A stretch of DNA of 8,108 bases, taken from contig CALPRR020000109.1 of NCBI GenBank assembly GCA_943326025.2, positions 1 through 8,108 on the forward strand. The letters are read 5' to 3'. This stretch comes from Candidatus Kuenenia stuttgartensis. GTDB lineage: Bacteria; Bacteroidota; Bacteroidia; Flavobacteriales_D; Crocinitomicaceae. A program made the translations under genes and the position numbers. Positions within the stretch are counted from its first letter, which is position 1. Each line of letters begins with the position of its first letter. This document shows positions 1 to 5,502 of the stretch, piece by piece. The notes under the pieces are model-generated. The model did no database searches, was not told the DNA's origin, and saw only the letters and a list, made by a program, of their open reading frames with translations.

Positions 1-843
1 AGCCATGAAACATAACGCTTGCGCTTCCATGTTCATTTTTGTTCTACCAGCTGATAAACGTACAACTGATTCTGGGAACGCAATTCTTGTCATTGCAACC
101 ATACGAATCAATTCCCATTGTTCGATTGGTTTTTGATCTTGTAATGGAGTTCCTTCAACAGCCACTAAAGCGTTAATTGGAATAGAATCTGGAGGAGTTG
201 GCATTTCCATGTAGCTCAATAACAAACCAACACGGTCTTCAACTGCTTCACCCATTCCGATAATACCTCCAGAACAAACTGTAATACCAGCTTTACGAGC
301 GTTTTCAATGGTATTTAAACGTTCATCATATTCTCTTGTTGAGATTATGTCTTTGTAAAATTCTTTTGAAGAATCTAAATTATGATTGTATGCAAATAAA
401 CCTGCATTTTTCAAACGTTTTGCTTGATCTTCATTCATCATACCTAATGTACAACAAACTTCCATCCCTAAATTATTTACAGCAGAAACCATTTCAACCA
501 CATTGTCGAAATCTTTGTTATCTCTAACTTCTCTCCAAGCTGCTCCCATACATAAACGAGAAGAACCATTTTCTTTCGCATTTTTTGCTTGCTCGATAAC
601 TGATTCAACTGTCATTAATTTATGAACGTCAACATCTGTGTTATATCTTGCAGCTTGAGGGCAATATCCGCAATCTTCAGAACAACCACCAGTCTTAATA
701 CTAATCAAAGATGACATTTGAACTTCTCTTGGATTATGAAACTGTCTGTGAATCGTTGCTGCTTCAAAAACTAACTCTAAAAGGGGTTTATTGTATAACT
801 CTAAAAGAGTTTCTTTTGTATTATATTTCGGATTAACTTTCAT
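1..843 (-). CDS. bioB: Biotin synthase, 5' part (runs off the left edge)
   Basis: Radical-SAM enzyme that inserts sulfur into dethiobiotin in the last step of biotin synthesis; cytosolic. I translated the minus strand from the ATG at 843-841; the frame is open to base 1, giving 281 residues. Related enzymes have about 345-365, so roughly 65-80 C-terminal residues lie outside. Visible key residues: the radical-SAM cluster motif CxxxCxxC at Cys54, Cys58 and Cys61 (GGCSEDCGYCPQ), and the ligands expected for the second [2Fe-2S] cluster, Cys98 (CMGAAW), Cys130 (VCCTLG), Cys190 (VCSGG) and Arg262 (VRLSAGR). The YNHNLD motif is at 152-157. All catalytic landmarks are present, so it looks functional. 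The start fits the family N-terminal length and lies about 20 bases downstream of a good promoter. There is no Shine-Dalgarno, as is normal in this phylum. Identification is very secure; only the C terminus is unseen. Confidence 0.97.
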   Translation of the reverse strand, partial: MKVNPKYNTKETLLELYNKPLLELVFEAATIHRQFHNPREVQMSSLISIKTGGCSEDCGYCPQAARYNTDVDVHKLMTVESVIEQAKNAKENGSSRLCMGAAWREVRDNKDFDNVVEMVSAVNNLGMEVCCTLGMMNEDQAKRLKNAGLFAYNHNLDSSKEFYKDIISTREYDERLNTIENARKAGITVCSGGIIGMGEAVEDRVGLLLSYMEMPTPPDSIPINALVAVEGTPLQDQKPIEQWELIRMVAMTRIAFPESVVRLSAGRTKMNMEAQALCFMA

Positions 844-864
844 TCTTGTTAATTTAATTTGGTG

Positions 865-895
865 CAAAGATAATGAAAAGGTTATTTAGAGTCAA
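865..895 (-). promoter_or_regulatory. Bacteroidota-type promoter of bioB
   Basis: Read on the minus strand, a TTG (895-893) is followed after exactly 20 bases by TATCTTTG (872-865). This matches the -33 TTG / -7 TAnnTTTG consensus used by the primary sigma factor of Bacteroidota. The expected start point is a few bases downstream, near 858-861, leaving a leader of only about 15-18 bases before the bioB ATG. That is too short for a riboswitch. No BirA-like palindrome is evident over it. The motif match is seen in the sequence; promoter activity is inferred. Confidence 0.72.
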
Positions 896-1014
896 TTAAT
901 TTGTTTAAGAGTTTGTAACATGTCATGTATGAGTATTTAGGATTATTTTATGTTATTAGATTAATAGGATTATATCTAACATTTTATTTTAGAAATCAAT
1001 TCATTATTATTAAA

Positions 1015-1046
1015 TTTGTTATAAACTGATAAAGTATATAAACTTC
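1015..1046 (+). promoter_or_regulatory. Possible promoter of the toxin-antitoxin pair
   Basis: TTTG at 1015-1018 is followed after 20 bases by TAAACTTC (1039-1046), a -7 box with two mismatches to TAnnTTTG. The spacing equals that of the bioB promoter. If used, transcription would start within a few bases of the ATG at 1052, giving a nearly leaderless mRNA. The match is weak and the region is very AT-rich, so chance is possible. Confidence 0.3.
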
Positions 1047-1051
1047 GTATT

Positions 1052-1279
1052 ATGACCCACGTATTCCGCATAGATGATTCAAATCCTTACGCTAAATCAG
1101 TCGTAGAATTTTTAAAAACGCTCGATTTTGTAAAAGAAGATTTAAATGAAACATCTGAATTCAATTTAACTGATGAGCATTTGAAAATTTTAGATGAAAG
1201 AAGAAATGATCGAATTACAAATAAATCAAAAACAAATTCTTGGGAAGACGTTAAAGAATTTGCTAGACAAAAAAAATAA
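1052..1279 (+). CDS. Antitoxin-like protein of a type II toxin-antitoxin pair
   Basis: Small charged protein of 75 residues, the first gene of a two-gene cassette. I infer that it binds and neutralises the RelE/ParE-like toxin encoded 53 bp downstream, and may repress the shared promoter. The N-terminal part (about 1-30, starting MTHVFRIDD) looks like the short strand-helix start of DUF2683-like Bacteroidota antitoxin proteins. The C-terminal part (about 41-75) holds a leucine- and charge-rich helix (DEHLKILDERRNDR) and a WEDVKEF motif at 64-70, the tail seen in many small 'addiction module component' proteins that wrap the toxin. The ATG is the only reasonable start and no Shine-Dalgarno precedes it. 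No clear DNA-binding motif (ribbon-helix-helix or helix-turn-helix) can be read with confidence. The assignment rests on this tail, the small size and the position directly before a recognisable toxin. Confidence 0.72.
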   Translation: MTHVFRIDDSNPYAKSVVEFLKTLDFVKEDLNETSEFNLTDEHLKILDERRNDRITNKSKTNSWEDVKEFARQKK

Positions 1280-1332
1280 AACTAAATCATACTAACCAAA
1301 AAAAATCCAATTCTAAATTTTAACCAACCTAA

Positions 1333-1623
1333 ATGACAAGAAAATTCAATATTCAAATTGAAGAAAGAGCTAAACTTGAAATTGCTGAAGCTTTTGAATG
1401 GTACGAAATTCAAAAAAATGGTCTTGGAGAAGATTTCTTGAACTCACTTGATAATGCTTTCAAGGCTATTAAAAAAGCACCTAAAGGATATACTCAAATT
1501 AAAAACCATAGACAATTTCCTTTGAACAATTTTCCTTTCGTTATTCTTTATGAAATTGATCATCTAACAATATTTGTAGACGCCGTTTTTCATACAAGTC
1601 GAAATCCTAAAAATAAGTTTTAA
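1333..1623 (+). CDS. RelE/ParE-family toxin
   Basis: Toxin of 96 residues, the second gene of the cassette. RelE-type members cleave mRNA on the ribosome and ParE-type members poison DNA gyrase; the sequence alone does not say which applies. Family signatures run the full length: an early strand then a helix (A13 to Y24, with EAFEWYE), GLGEDFLNSLD at 30-40, a proline after the second helix (KKAP, 47-50), Tyr53, Arg60, the core strands FPFVILYEI (67-75) and FVDAVFHTSRNP (81-92) with His87 and Arg90 near the C terminus. The length is normal for the family and there is no frameshift, so the toxin is probably intact. The 53-bp gap to the antitoxin gene has no terminator, so co-transcription is likely. 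The lone ATG at 1333 sets the start. Family membership is firm; target and activity are unknown. Confidence 0.88.
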   Translation: MTRKFNIQIEERAKLEIAEAFEWYEIQKNGLGEDFLNSLDNAFKAIKKAPKGYTQIKNHRQFPLNNFPFVILYEIDHLTIFVDAVFHTSRNPKNKF

Positions 1624-1749
1624 TCAATCTTTTTCTTTGTTACTCTAAGTTCTTTTTTTTGCGAAGCATTGTACCTCAAAGTAATGCCGAATGTTAGTTT
1701 ATATCAGCCGATTAATTAAATTTATCATAAAGAAATAGGTCCTAAAAGA

Positions 1750-1800
1750 TAAAAGTGTGATTATTATCATTTTTTTATCATTGAATTAAATGCACTTTTA
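1750..1800. promoter_or_regulatory. Inverted and direct repeats upstream of cbpA
   Basis: The 203-bp gap before cbpA carries an 8-bp inverted repeat, TAAAAGTG at 1750-1757 and CACTTTTA at 1793-1800. Between the arms, TTATCATT occurs twice (1764-1771 and 1775-1782), 11 bp apart, about one helical turn. The second copy overlaps TATCATTG (1776-1783), a one-mismatch fit to the TAnnTTTG -7 box. The arrangement could be an operator around the cbpA promoter. The surroundings are almost pure A and T, so part of this may be chance. The repeats are seen; the role is a guess. Confidence 0.3.
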
Positions 1801-1826
1801 CATAAATTCAACTATTTGAAATTATT

Positions 1827-2699
1827 ATGGCATTTATTGATTATTACAAAGTCTTAGAAATTGATAAATCTGCAACGGAAATCGATATTAAAAAAGCGTA
1901 CCGTAAATTAGCGCGCAAATACCATCCAGATGTCAATCCAAACGATGAAGCGGCGAAAGTGAAATTTCAAGAAATCAACGAAGCGCATGAGGTTTTAAGC
2001 GATCCAGAAAAACGCAAGAAATACGACCAATACGGTAAAGATTGGAAACATGCTGACGAATTTGACAAACAAAAGCAGCAGCAACGAAGTAGTCGTGGTT
2101 ATTCAACAGATGGATTTAACGATAGCGATTATTCAAGCTTTTTTGAGTCTATGTTTGGTAATACTGGCGGAAGATCCTATCGTTCGGGGTCCTTTAAAGG
2201 TCAAGATTTGGCGAGTGATGTTCATTTAAAATTGACAGATATACTTGAAGCTCAAAAACAAACGCTTTCAGTAAATGGTAAAAATATTCGACTGACAATT
2301 CCAGCTGGTGTTGAAGATGGACAGACGATTAAAATAAGTGGTGTTGGTGGTGAAGGAGTAAACGGTGGACCAAAGGGTGATTTATACATTACGTTTAAAA
2401 TTCAAAACGATACAACTTTCAAACGTGAAGGAAGCAATCTATTAAAAACAATTGAATTGGACATCTACAATGCCATTTTAGGTGGTGAAATCATGGTAGA
2501 TACAATGTCAAGTAAAGTGAAATTAAAAGTTGCTCCTGGAACTCAAAACAACACCAAAGTAAAATTGAAAGCCAAAGGTTTACCTGTTTACAAAAAAGAA
2601 AATGAATTTGGAGATTTAGTCATTACTTATACGATCAAAATACCAACCAATTTAACAGATAAACAAAAAGAGTTGTTTAAAGAACTTTCTAATATCTAA
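1827..2699 (+). CDS. cbpA: CbpA-like J-domain co-chaperone (class B DnaJ)
   Basis: Co-chaperone of 290 residues that stimulates the DnaK ATPase and delivers unfolded clients; cytosolic. Residues 5-70 form a complete J domain with the invariant HPD at 33-35, the basic helix II before it (KKAYRKLARKY) and the KRKKYDQYG end. It is followed by WKHADEF (73-79), a Gln-rich stretch, and a short Gly/Phe-type linker with DYSSFFESMFG (101-111). Residues ~125-285 are the two beta-sandwich client-binding domains (GQDLASDVHLKL onward; IPAGVEDGQTIKISG at 158-172; GDLYITFKI at 184-192). No CxxCxGxG zinc-finger repeats are present, which excludes classical DnaJ and fits CbpA. The next gene encodes a CbpM-like modulator 4 bp away, which strongly supports the cbpA name over other class B J proteins. 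In E. coli CbpA also binds DNA in stationary phase; that role is not shown here. Confidence 0.93.
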   Translation: MAFIDYYKVLEIDKSATEIDIKKAYRKLARKYHPDVNPNDEAAKVKFQEINEAHEVLSDPEKRKKYDQYGKDWKHADEFDKQKQQQRSSRGYSTDGFNDSDYSSFFESMFGNTGGRSYRSGSFKGQDLASDVHLKLTDILEAQKQTLSVNGKNIRLTIPAGVEDGQTIKISGVGGEGVNGGPKGDLYITFKIQNDTTFKREGSNLLKTIELDIYNAILGGEIMVDTMSSKVKLKVAPGTQNNTKVKLKAKGLPVYKKENEFGDLVITYTIKIPTNLTDKQKELFKELSNI

Positions 2700-2703
2700 T
2701 AAT

Positions 2704-2997
2704 ATGGAAAACGAAAACTTAATATCCTTACATCAGTTTTGTGAATTTCATGAAATTGAAAACACCTTAGTAATCGCTTTAAATGAGCACGATTTAATTG
2801 AAATTTTCATTGTGGATGGTGAATCTTATATCCATTCAGATTCAATTCACATATTGGAAAAAATAATCCGTTTACATCACGATCTTTCAATCAATTTTGA
2901 AGGAATCGATGTGATTGTTCAATTGATTGATAAAATCAATTCGTTGCAAGAAGAATTAATAGAATTAAAAAAGAAATTGGAAACTGCTGAAAATTAG
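2704..2997 (+). CDS. cbpM: CbpM-like chaperone modulator (MerR-type fold)
   Basis: Protein of 97 residues, close to the 101 of E. coli CbpM, which binds the J domain of CbpA and inhibits its co-chaperone and DNA-binding activities. The N-terminal half resembles a MerR-like winged helix (SLHQFCEFHEI at 8-18, DLIEIF at 30-35, then a short strand pair around YIHSDSI). The most telling segment is IIRLHHDLSINFEGIDV (54-70), which parallels the 'RLRHEL...W.GI' segment of CbpM proteins. Residues ~76-95 form a leucine/glutamate/lysine helix (LQEELIELKKKLE) likely to be a coiled coil. The ATG lies 4 bp after the cbpA stop, implying one mRNA and probably coupled translation. Annotation as a generic MerR-family regulator is the alternative, but the size, the lack of an effector domain and the gene order favour CbpM. 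The role is inferred from the E. coli system. Confidence 0.87.
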   Translation: MENENLISLHQFCEFHEIENTLVIALNEHDLIEIFIVDGESYIHSDSIHILEKIIRLHHDLSINFEGIDVIVQLIDKINSLQEELIELKKKLETAEN

Positions 2998-3023
2998 AAT
3001 CTTTTATTTCAGGTCATTAAAAC

Positions 3024-3057
3024 AAAAAATCCTGTACTTTCTGGTACAGGATTTTTT
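3024..3057. terminator. Bidirectional intrinsic terminator
   Basis: A perfect 14-bp stem pairs AAAAAATCCTGTAC (3024-3037) with GTACAGGATTTTTT (3044-3057) around the 6-base loop TTTCTG. The core is GC-containing, and the flanking A and T runs give a U-tract on either strand. It lies 27 bp after the cbpM stop and 16 bp from the stop of the convergent surface-protein gene, so it can end both transcripts. Confidence 0.93.
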
Positions 3058-3072
3058 ACAATGAAAATTATT

Positions 3073-5406
3073 TTATTTAACTATTTTTCTATTAATAAAG
3101 TAAGAGTTATTTTTAATCGTTACAAAATATTGTCCTCTTGATAACTCACCTAAATCCAATTCAATTAATCTTTGATTAAATTTTTGATTAAGAATTATTT
3201 TACCAGAAATATCAGTCAAAATAACTTCAGAAGTTTGATCATTATCAAGTGAAATGATTAAATTATTCTCAAATGGATTTGGATAAATTAGAATATTATT
3301 GTTGCTAATGTTTTCAACATTAGTTAAACTTTTGTCAATGTAAATTTGATCATAAGCTTTTAAAAATTCAGCTTGTGATTTATTAGGACAGAACAATTGA
3401 AGAACTAAAGTATAAACTCCAGAACTTGAATCCACACTATAAATCTGAGAAATAATTTGAATAGTATTGTTGTAAACTATGTTCCAAGTTACGTTTACAA
3501 AACTATTTGATACCAAATTAAAATTACTAATGTATACTGAATCAATTGCAGAATAATTTATAACACAATTAGAAACAGCTGGATTAAAGACACTATCGAC
3601 AATCGTAGAATCTTGAAAAGGAGTATTTGAAAAAATATTACTTGGAGAAGCTATCACAAAAGGAATTGTATAAGAATCTCCTATAGCATCTGAAATTGAA
3701 ACAGAATAATATCCTGGACAAAGGTTTGAGGCAGTATTATTTATAGATCCATTTGAATACATATAGGAATATGGAGCTACACCACCTGATATTATTACAG
3801 TAGCATTTCCATCACAAAATCCATTTTGTGATGTATTGTTAGAAATAACAAAACCTGATAGATTTACATTGTTCACCACCTGAAAAGCATTCGTAGATGT
3901 TAAAAGTCCGTCGATATTATTAAAAATTCGAACATCATACATACCTTGACTTGCATTTTGAGGAATAGTAATATTCAAAATCATTGATGATGCACTGGAC
4001 ACATTGATTGAATTAACTAAAATAGTTCCAGTTCCTTGATTAAAGCTAATATCAACTAAAGTTCCACTTCCCTGATCAAAATGGGTATTATTACCAGTAA
4101 TTGTTACATCGAGTGTTTGACCAGCATTACCAACATTTGGAGAAATTGAATTTAAAGTCGGTGGCGTTATACCATTTACATTGAAACCTCCTAATGAAAG
4201 ATAACCATCAATACTATTAAAAACACTAACATCATATGTTCCTGTATATGTATTTGATGGAATGGTAATATTAGCAATTAGTGATGTTGGGCTTACTGCA
4301 CTAATTGAATTTACAACAGTCGTATTACTTCCTTGATTAAAACTAAAATCAACTATAGTTCCACTACCCTGATCAAAATGGGTATTATTTCCAGTGATAG
4401 TTACGTTTAATGTTTGACCTGCATTTCCTGAATTTGGCGATACTGAAGCTAAGGTTGGAGGTGTGATACCATTTACCTGAAAACCATTTAATGTTAGATG
4501 ACCATCAAGACTGTTAAAAACACTCACATCATAAATTCCTGTATAAGTATTTGATGGAATAGTAATATTAGCAATTAGTGATGTTGGGCTTACTGCACTA
4601 ATTGAATTTACAACGGTAGTGTTACTTCCTTGATTAAAGCTAAAATCAACTATAGTTCCACTTCCCTGATCAAAATGAGTATTATTTCCTGTAATTGTTA
4701 CATTTAATGTTTGACCTGCATTTCCTGTATTGGGCGATACTGAAGCTAAAGTTGGAGGTGTGATACCATTTACCTGAAAACCACTTAATGTAAGATAACC
4801 ATCAAGACTATTAAAAACACTAACATCATAAGTTCCTGTATATGTATTTGATGGAATGGTAATATTAGCGATTAGTGATGTTGGACTTGTTGCATTAATT
4901 GAATTTACAACAGTAGTGTTACTTCCTTGATTAAAACTAAAATCGACTATAGTTCCGCTACCCTGATTAAAGTGTGTATTGTTTCCTGTAATTGTTACAT
5001 TAAATGTTTGACCTGCATTTCCTGTATTGGGCGATACTGAAGCTAAAGTTGGAGGTGTGATACCATTTACTTGGAAACCATTTAGAGATAGGTAACCATC
5101 AAGACTATTGTATACTCCTACACTATAAATTCCTGTATATGTATTTGATGGAATAGTAATATTAGCTATTAATGATGTTGGACTTGTTGCATTAATTGAA
5201 TTTACAACAGTAGTGTTACTTCCTTGATTAAAACTAAAATCTACTATAGTTCCGCTACCCTGATTAAAGTGTGTATTGTTTCCTGTAATTGTTACATTCA
5301 AGGTTTGACCTGCATTTCCTGTATTCGGATTAATTGAAACTAAACTTTGAGAAAAAGTAACAATTGGTAATATAAACAAAAGTAAGGTAATTAATAATGT
5401 TTTCAT
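3073..5406 (-). CDS. T9SS-secreted repeat protein (5 IPT/TIG-like repeats, SprB repeat, sorting domain)
   Basis: Predicted cell-surface or secreted protein of 777 residues, possibly adhesive; no catalytic motif is visible. Residues 1-19 are a clear signal peptide (charged MK, a Leu/Ile core, FSQ cleavage site). Residues 22-515 are five tandem repeats of 99 residues (last one 98) with IPT/TIG-like features: a P-N-x-G-N-A-G-Q start, VTITGNNTHF, and a G-x-Y-x-V strand near the end. The first four are joined by a NGITPPT linker. Residues 516-590 match an SprB-type repeat (Cys531, SGGVAPYSY at 540-548, NLCPGYYSV at 561-569, SISDAIGD). Residues 591-703 are an unassigned region with Cys614 and Cys673 and VTWNIV. 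Residues 704-777 are a type A T9SS sorting domain (IYPNPF, DISGKI, GQYFV, final RKIVK). It would cross the inner membrane by Sec and the outer membrane by T9SS, with loss of this tail. The start is fixed by the signal peptide. Confidence 0.92.
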   Translation of the reverse strand: MKTLLITLLLFILPIVTFSQSLVSINPNTGNAGQTLNVTITGNNTHFNQGSGTIVDFSFNQGSNTTVVNSINATSPTSLIANITIPSNTYTGIYSVGVYNSLDGYLSLNGFQVNGITPPTLASVSPNTGNAGQTFNVTITGNNTHFNQGSGTIVDFSFNQGSNTTVVNSINATSPTSLIANITIPSNTYTGTYDVSVFNSLDGYLTLSGFQVNGITPPTLASVSPNTGNAGQTLNVTITGNNTHFDQGSGTIVDFSFNQGSNTTVVNSISAVSPTSLIANITIPSNTYTGIYDVSVFNSLDGHLTLNGFQVNGITPPTLASVSPNSGNAGQTLNVTITGNNTHFDQGSGTIVDFSFNQGSNTTVVNSISAVSPTSLIANITIPSNTYTGTYDVSVFNSIDGYLSLGGFNVNGITPPTLNSISPNVGNAGQTLDVTITGNNTHFDQGSGTLVDISFNQGTGTILVNSINVSSASSMILNITIPQNASQGMYDVRIFNNIDGLLTSTNAFQVVNNVNLSGFVISNNTSQNGFCDGNATVIISGGVAPYSYMYSNGSINNTASNLCPGYYSVSISDAIGDSYTIPFVIASPSNIFSNTPFQDSTIVDSVFNPAVSNCVINYSAIDSVYISNFNLVSNSFVNVTWNIVYNNTIQIISQIYSVDSSSGVYTLVLQLFCPNKSQAEFLKAYDQIYIDKSLTNVENISNNNILIYPNPFENNLIISLDNDQTSEVILTDISGKIILNQKFNQRLIELDLGELSRGQYFVTIKNNSYFINRKIVK
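3862..5343 (-). repeat. Five tandem 297-bp coding repeats
   Basis: In-frame tandem repeats encode the 99-residue IPT/TIG-like units. In gene order they are R1 5343-5047, R2 5046-4750, R3 4749-4453, R4 4452-4156 and R5 4155-3862 (294 bp). R1 and R2 share Asn27, Asn51 and Thr53 within the unit; R3 and R4 share Asp27, Ser51 and Val53. I count 10 differing residues between R1 and R2, 7 between R3 and R4, and 7 between R2 and R3. R5 is clearly more divergent. Silent sites follow the same grouping. Long near-identical stretches make the array prone to copy-number change and to assembly error. Confidence 0.95.
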
Positions 5407-5502
5407 AATGAAATTAAGCTTTGTAAAAGTTTATCAAATTTAATTTTTTTTTTCTAAATGTAAAAATTCTGGTTTACTGTAATTGAATTTTATTTTAATT
5501 CA

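Noticed and set aside
336..527. 63-residue plus-strand reading frame
   Set aside because: It lies entirely antisense within bioB, whose catalytic motifs are intact; low-complexity Leu/Cys content and no family resemblance.
844..864. Biotin or SAM riboswitch ahead of bioB
   Set aside because: The predicted leader is only about 15-18 bases, too short for a structured aptamer.
1645..1660. T-run after the toxin gene as a terminator
   Set aside because: No stable GC-containing hairpin precedes the T-run.
3862..5343. Regular repeats as a CRISPR array or mobile element
   Set aside because: The 297-bp units are contiguous, in frame and encode a protein domain; there are no short repeats with unique spacers and no transposase.
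5463..5491. AAAATTC/GAATTTT inverted repeat between the two minus-strand envelope genes
   Set aside because: The 7-bp arms are almost all A/T with a 15-base loop, and on the coding strand an A-run rather than a T-run follows, so it is not a convincing terminator.
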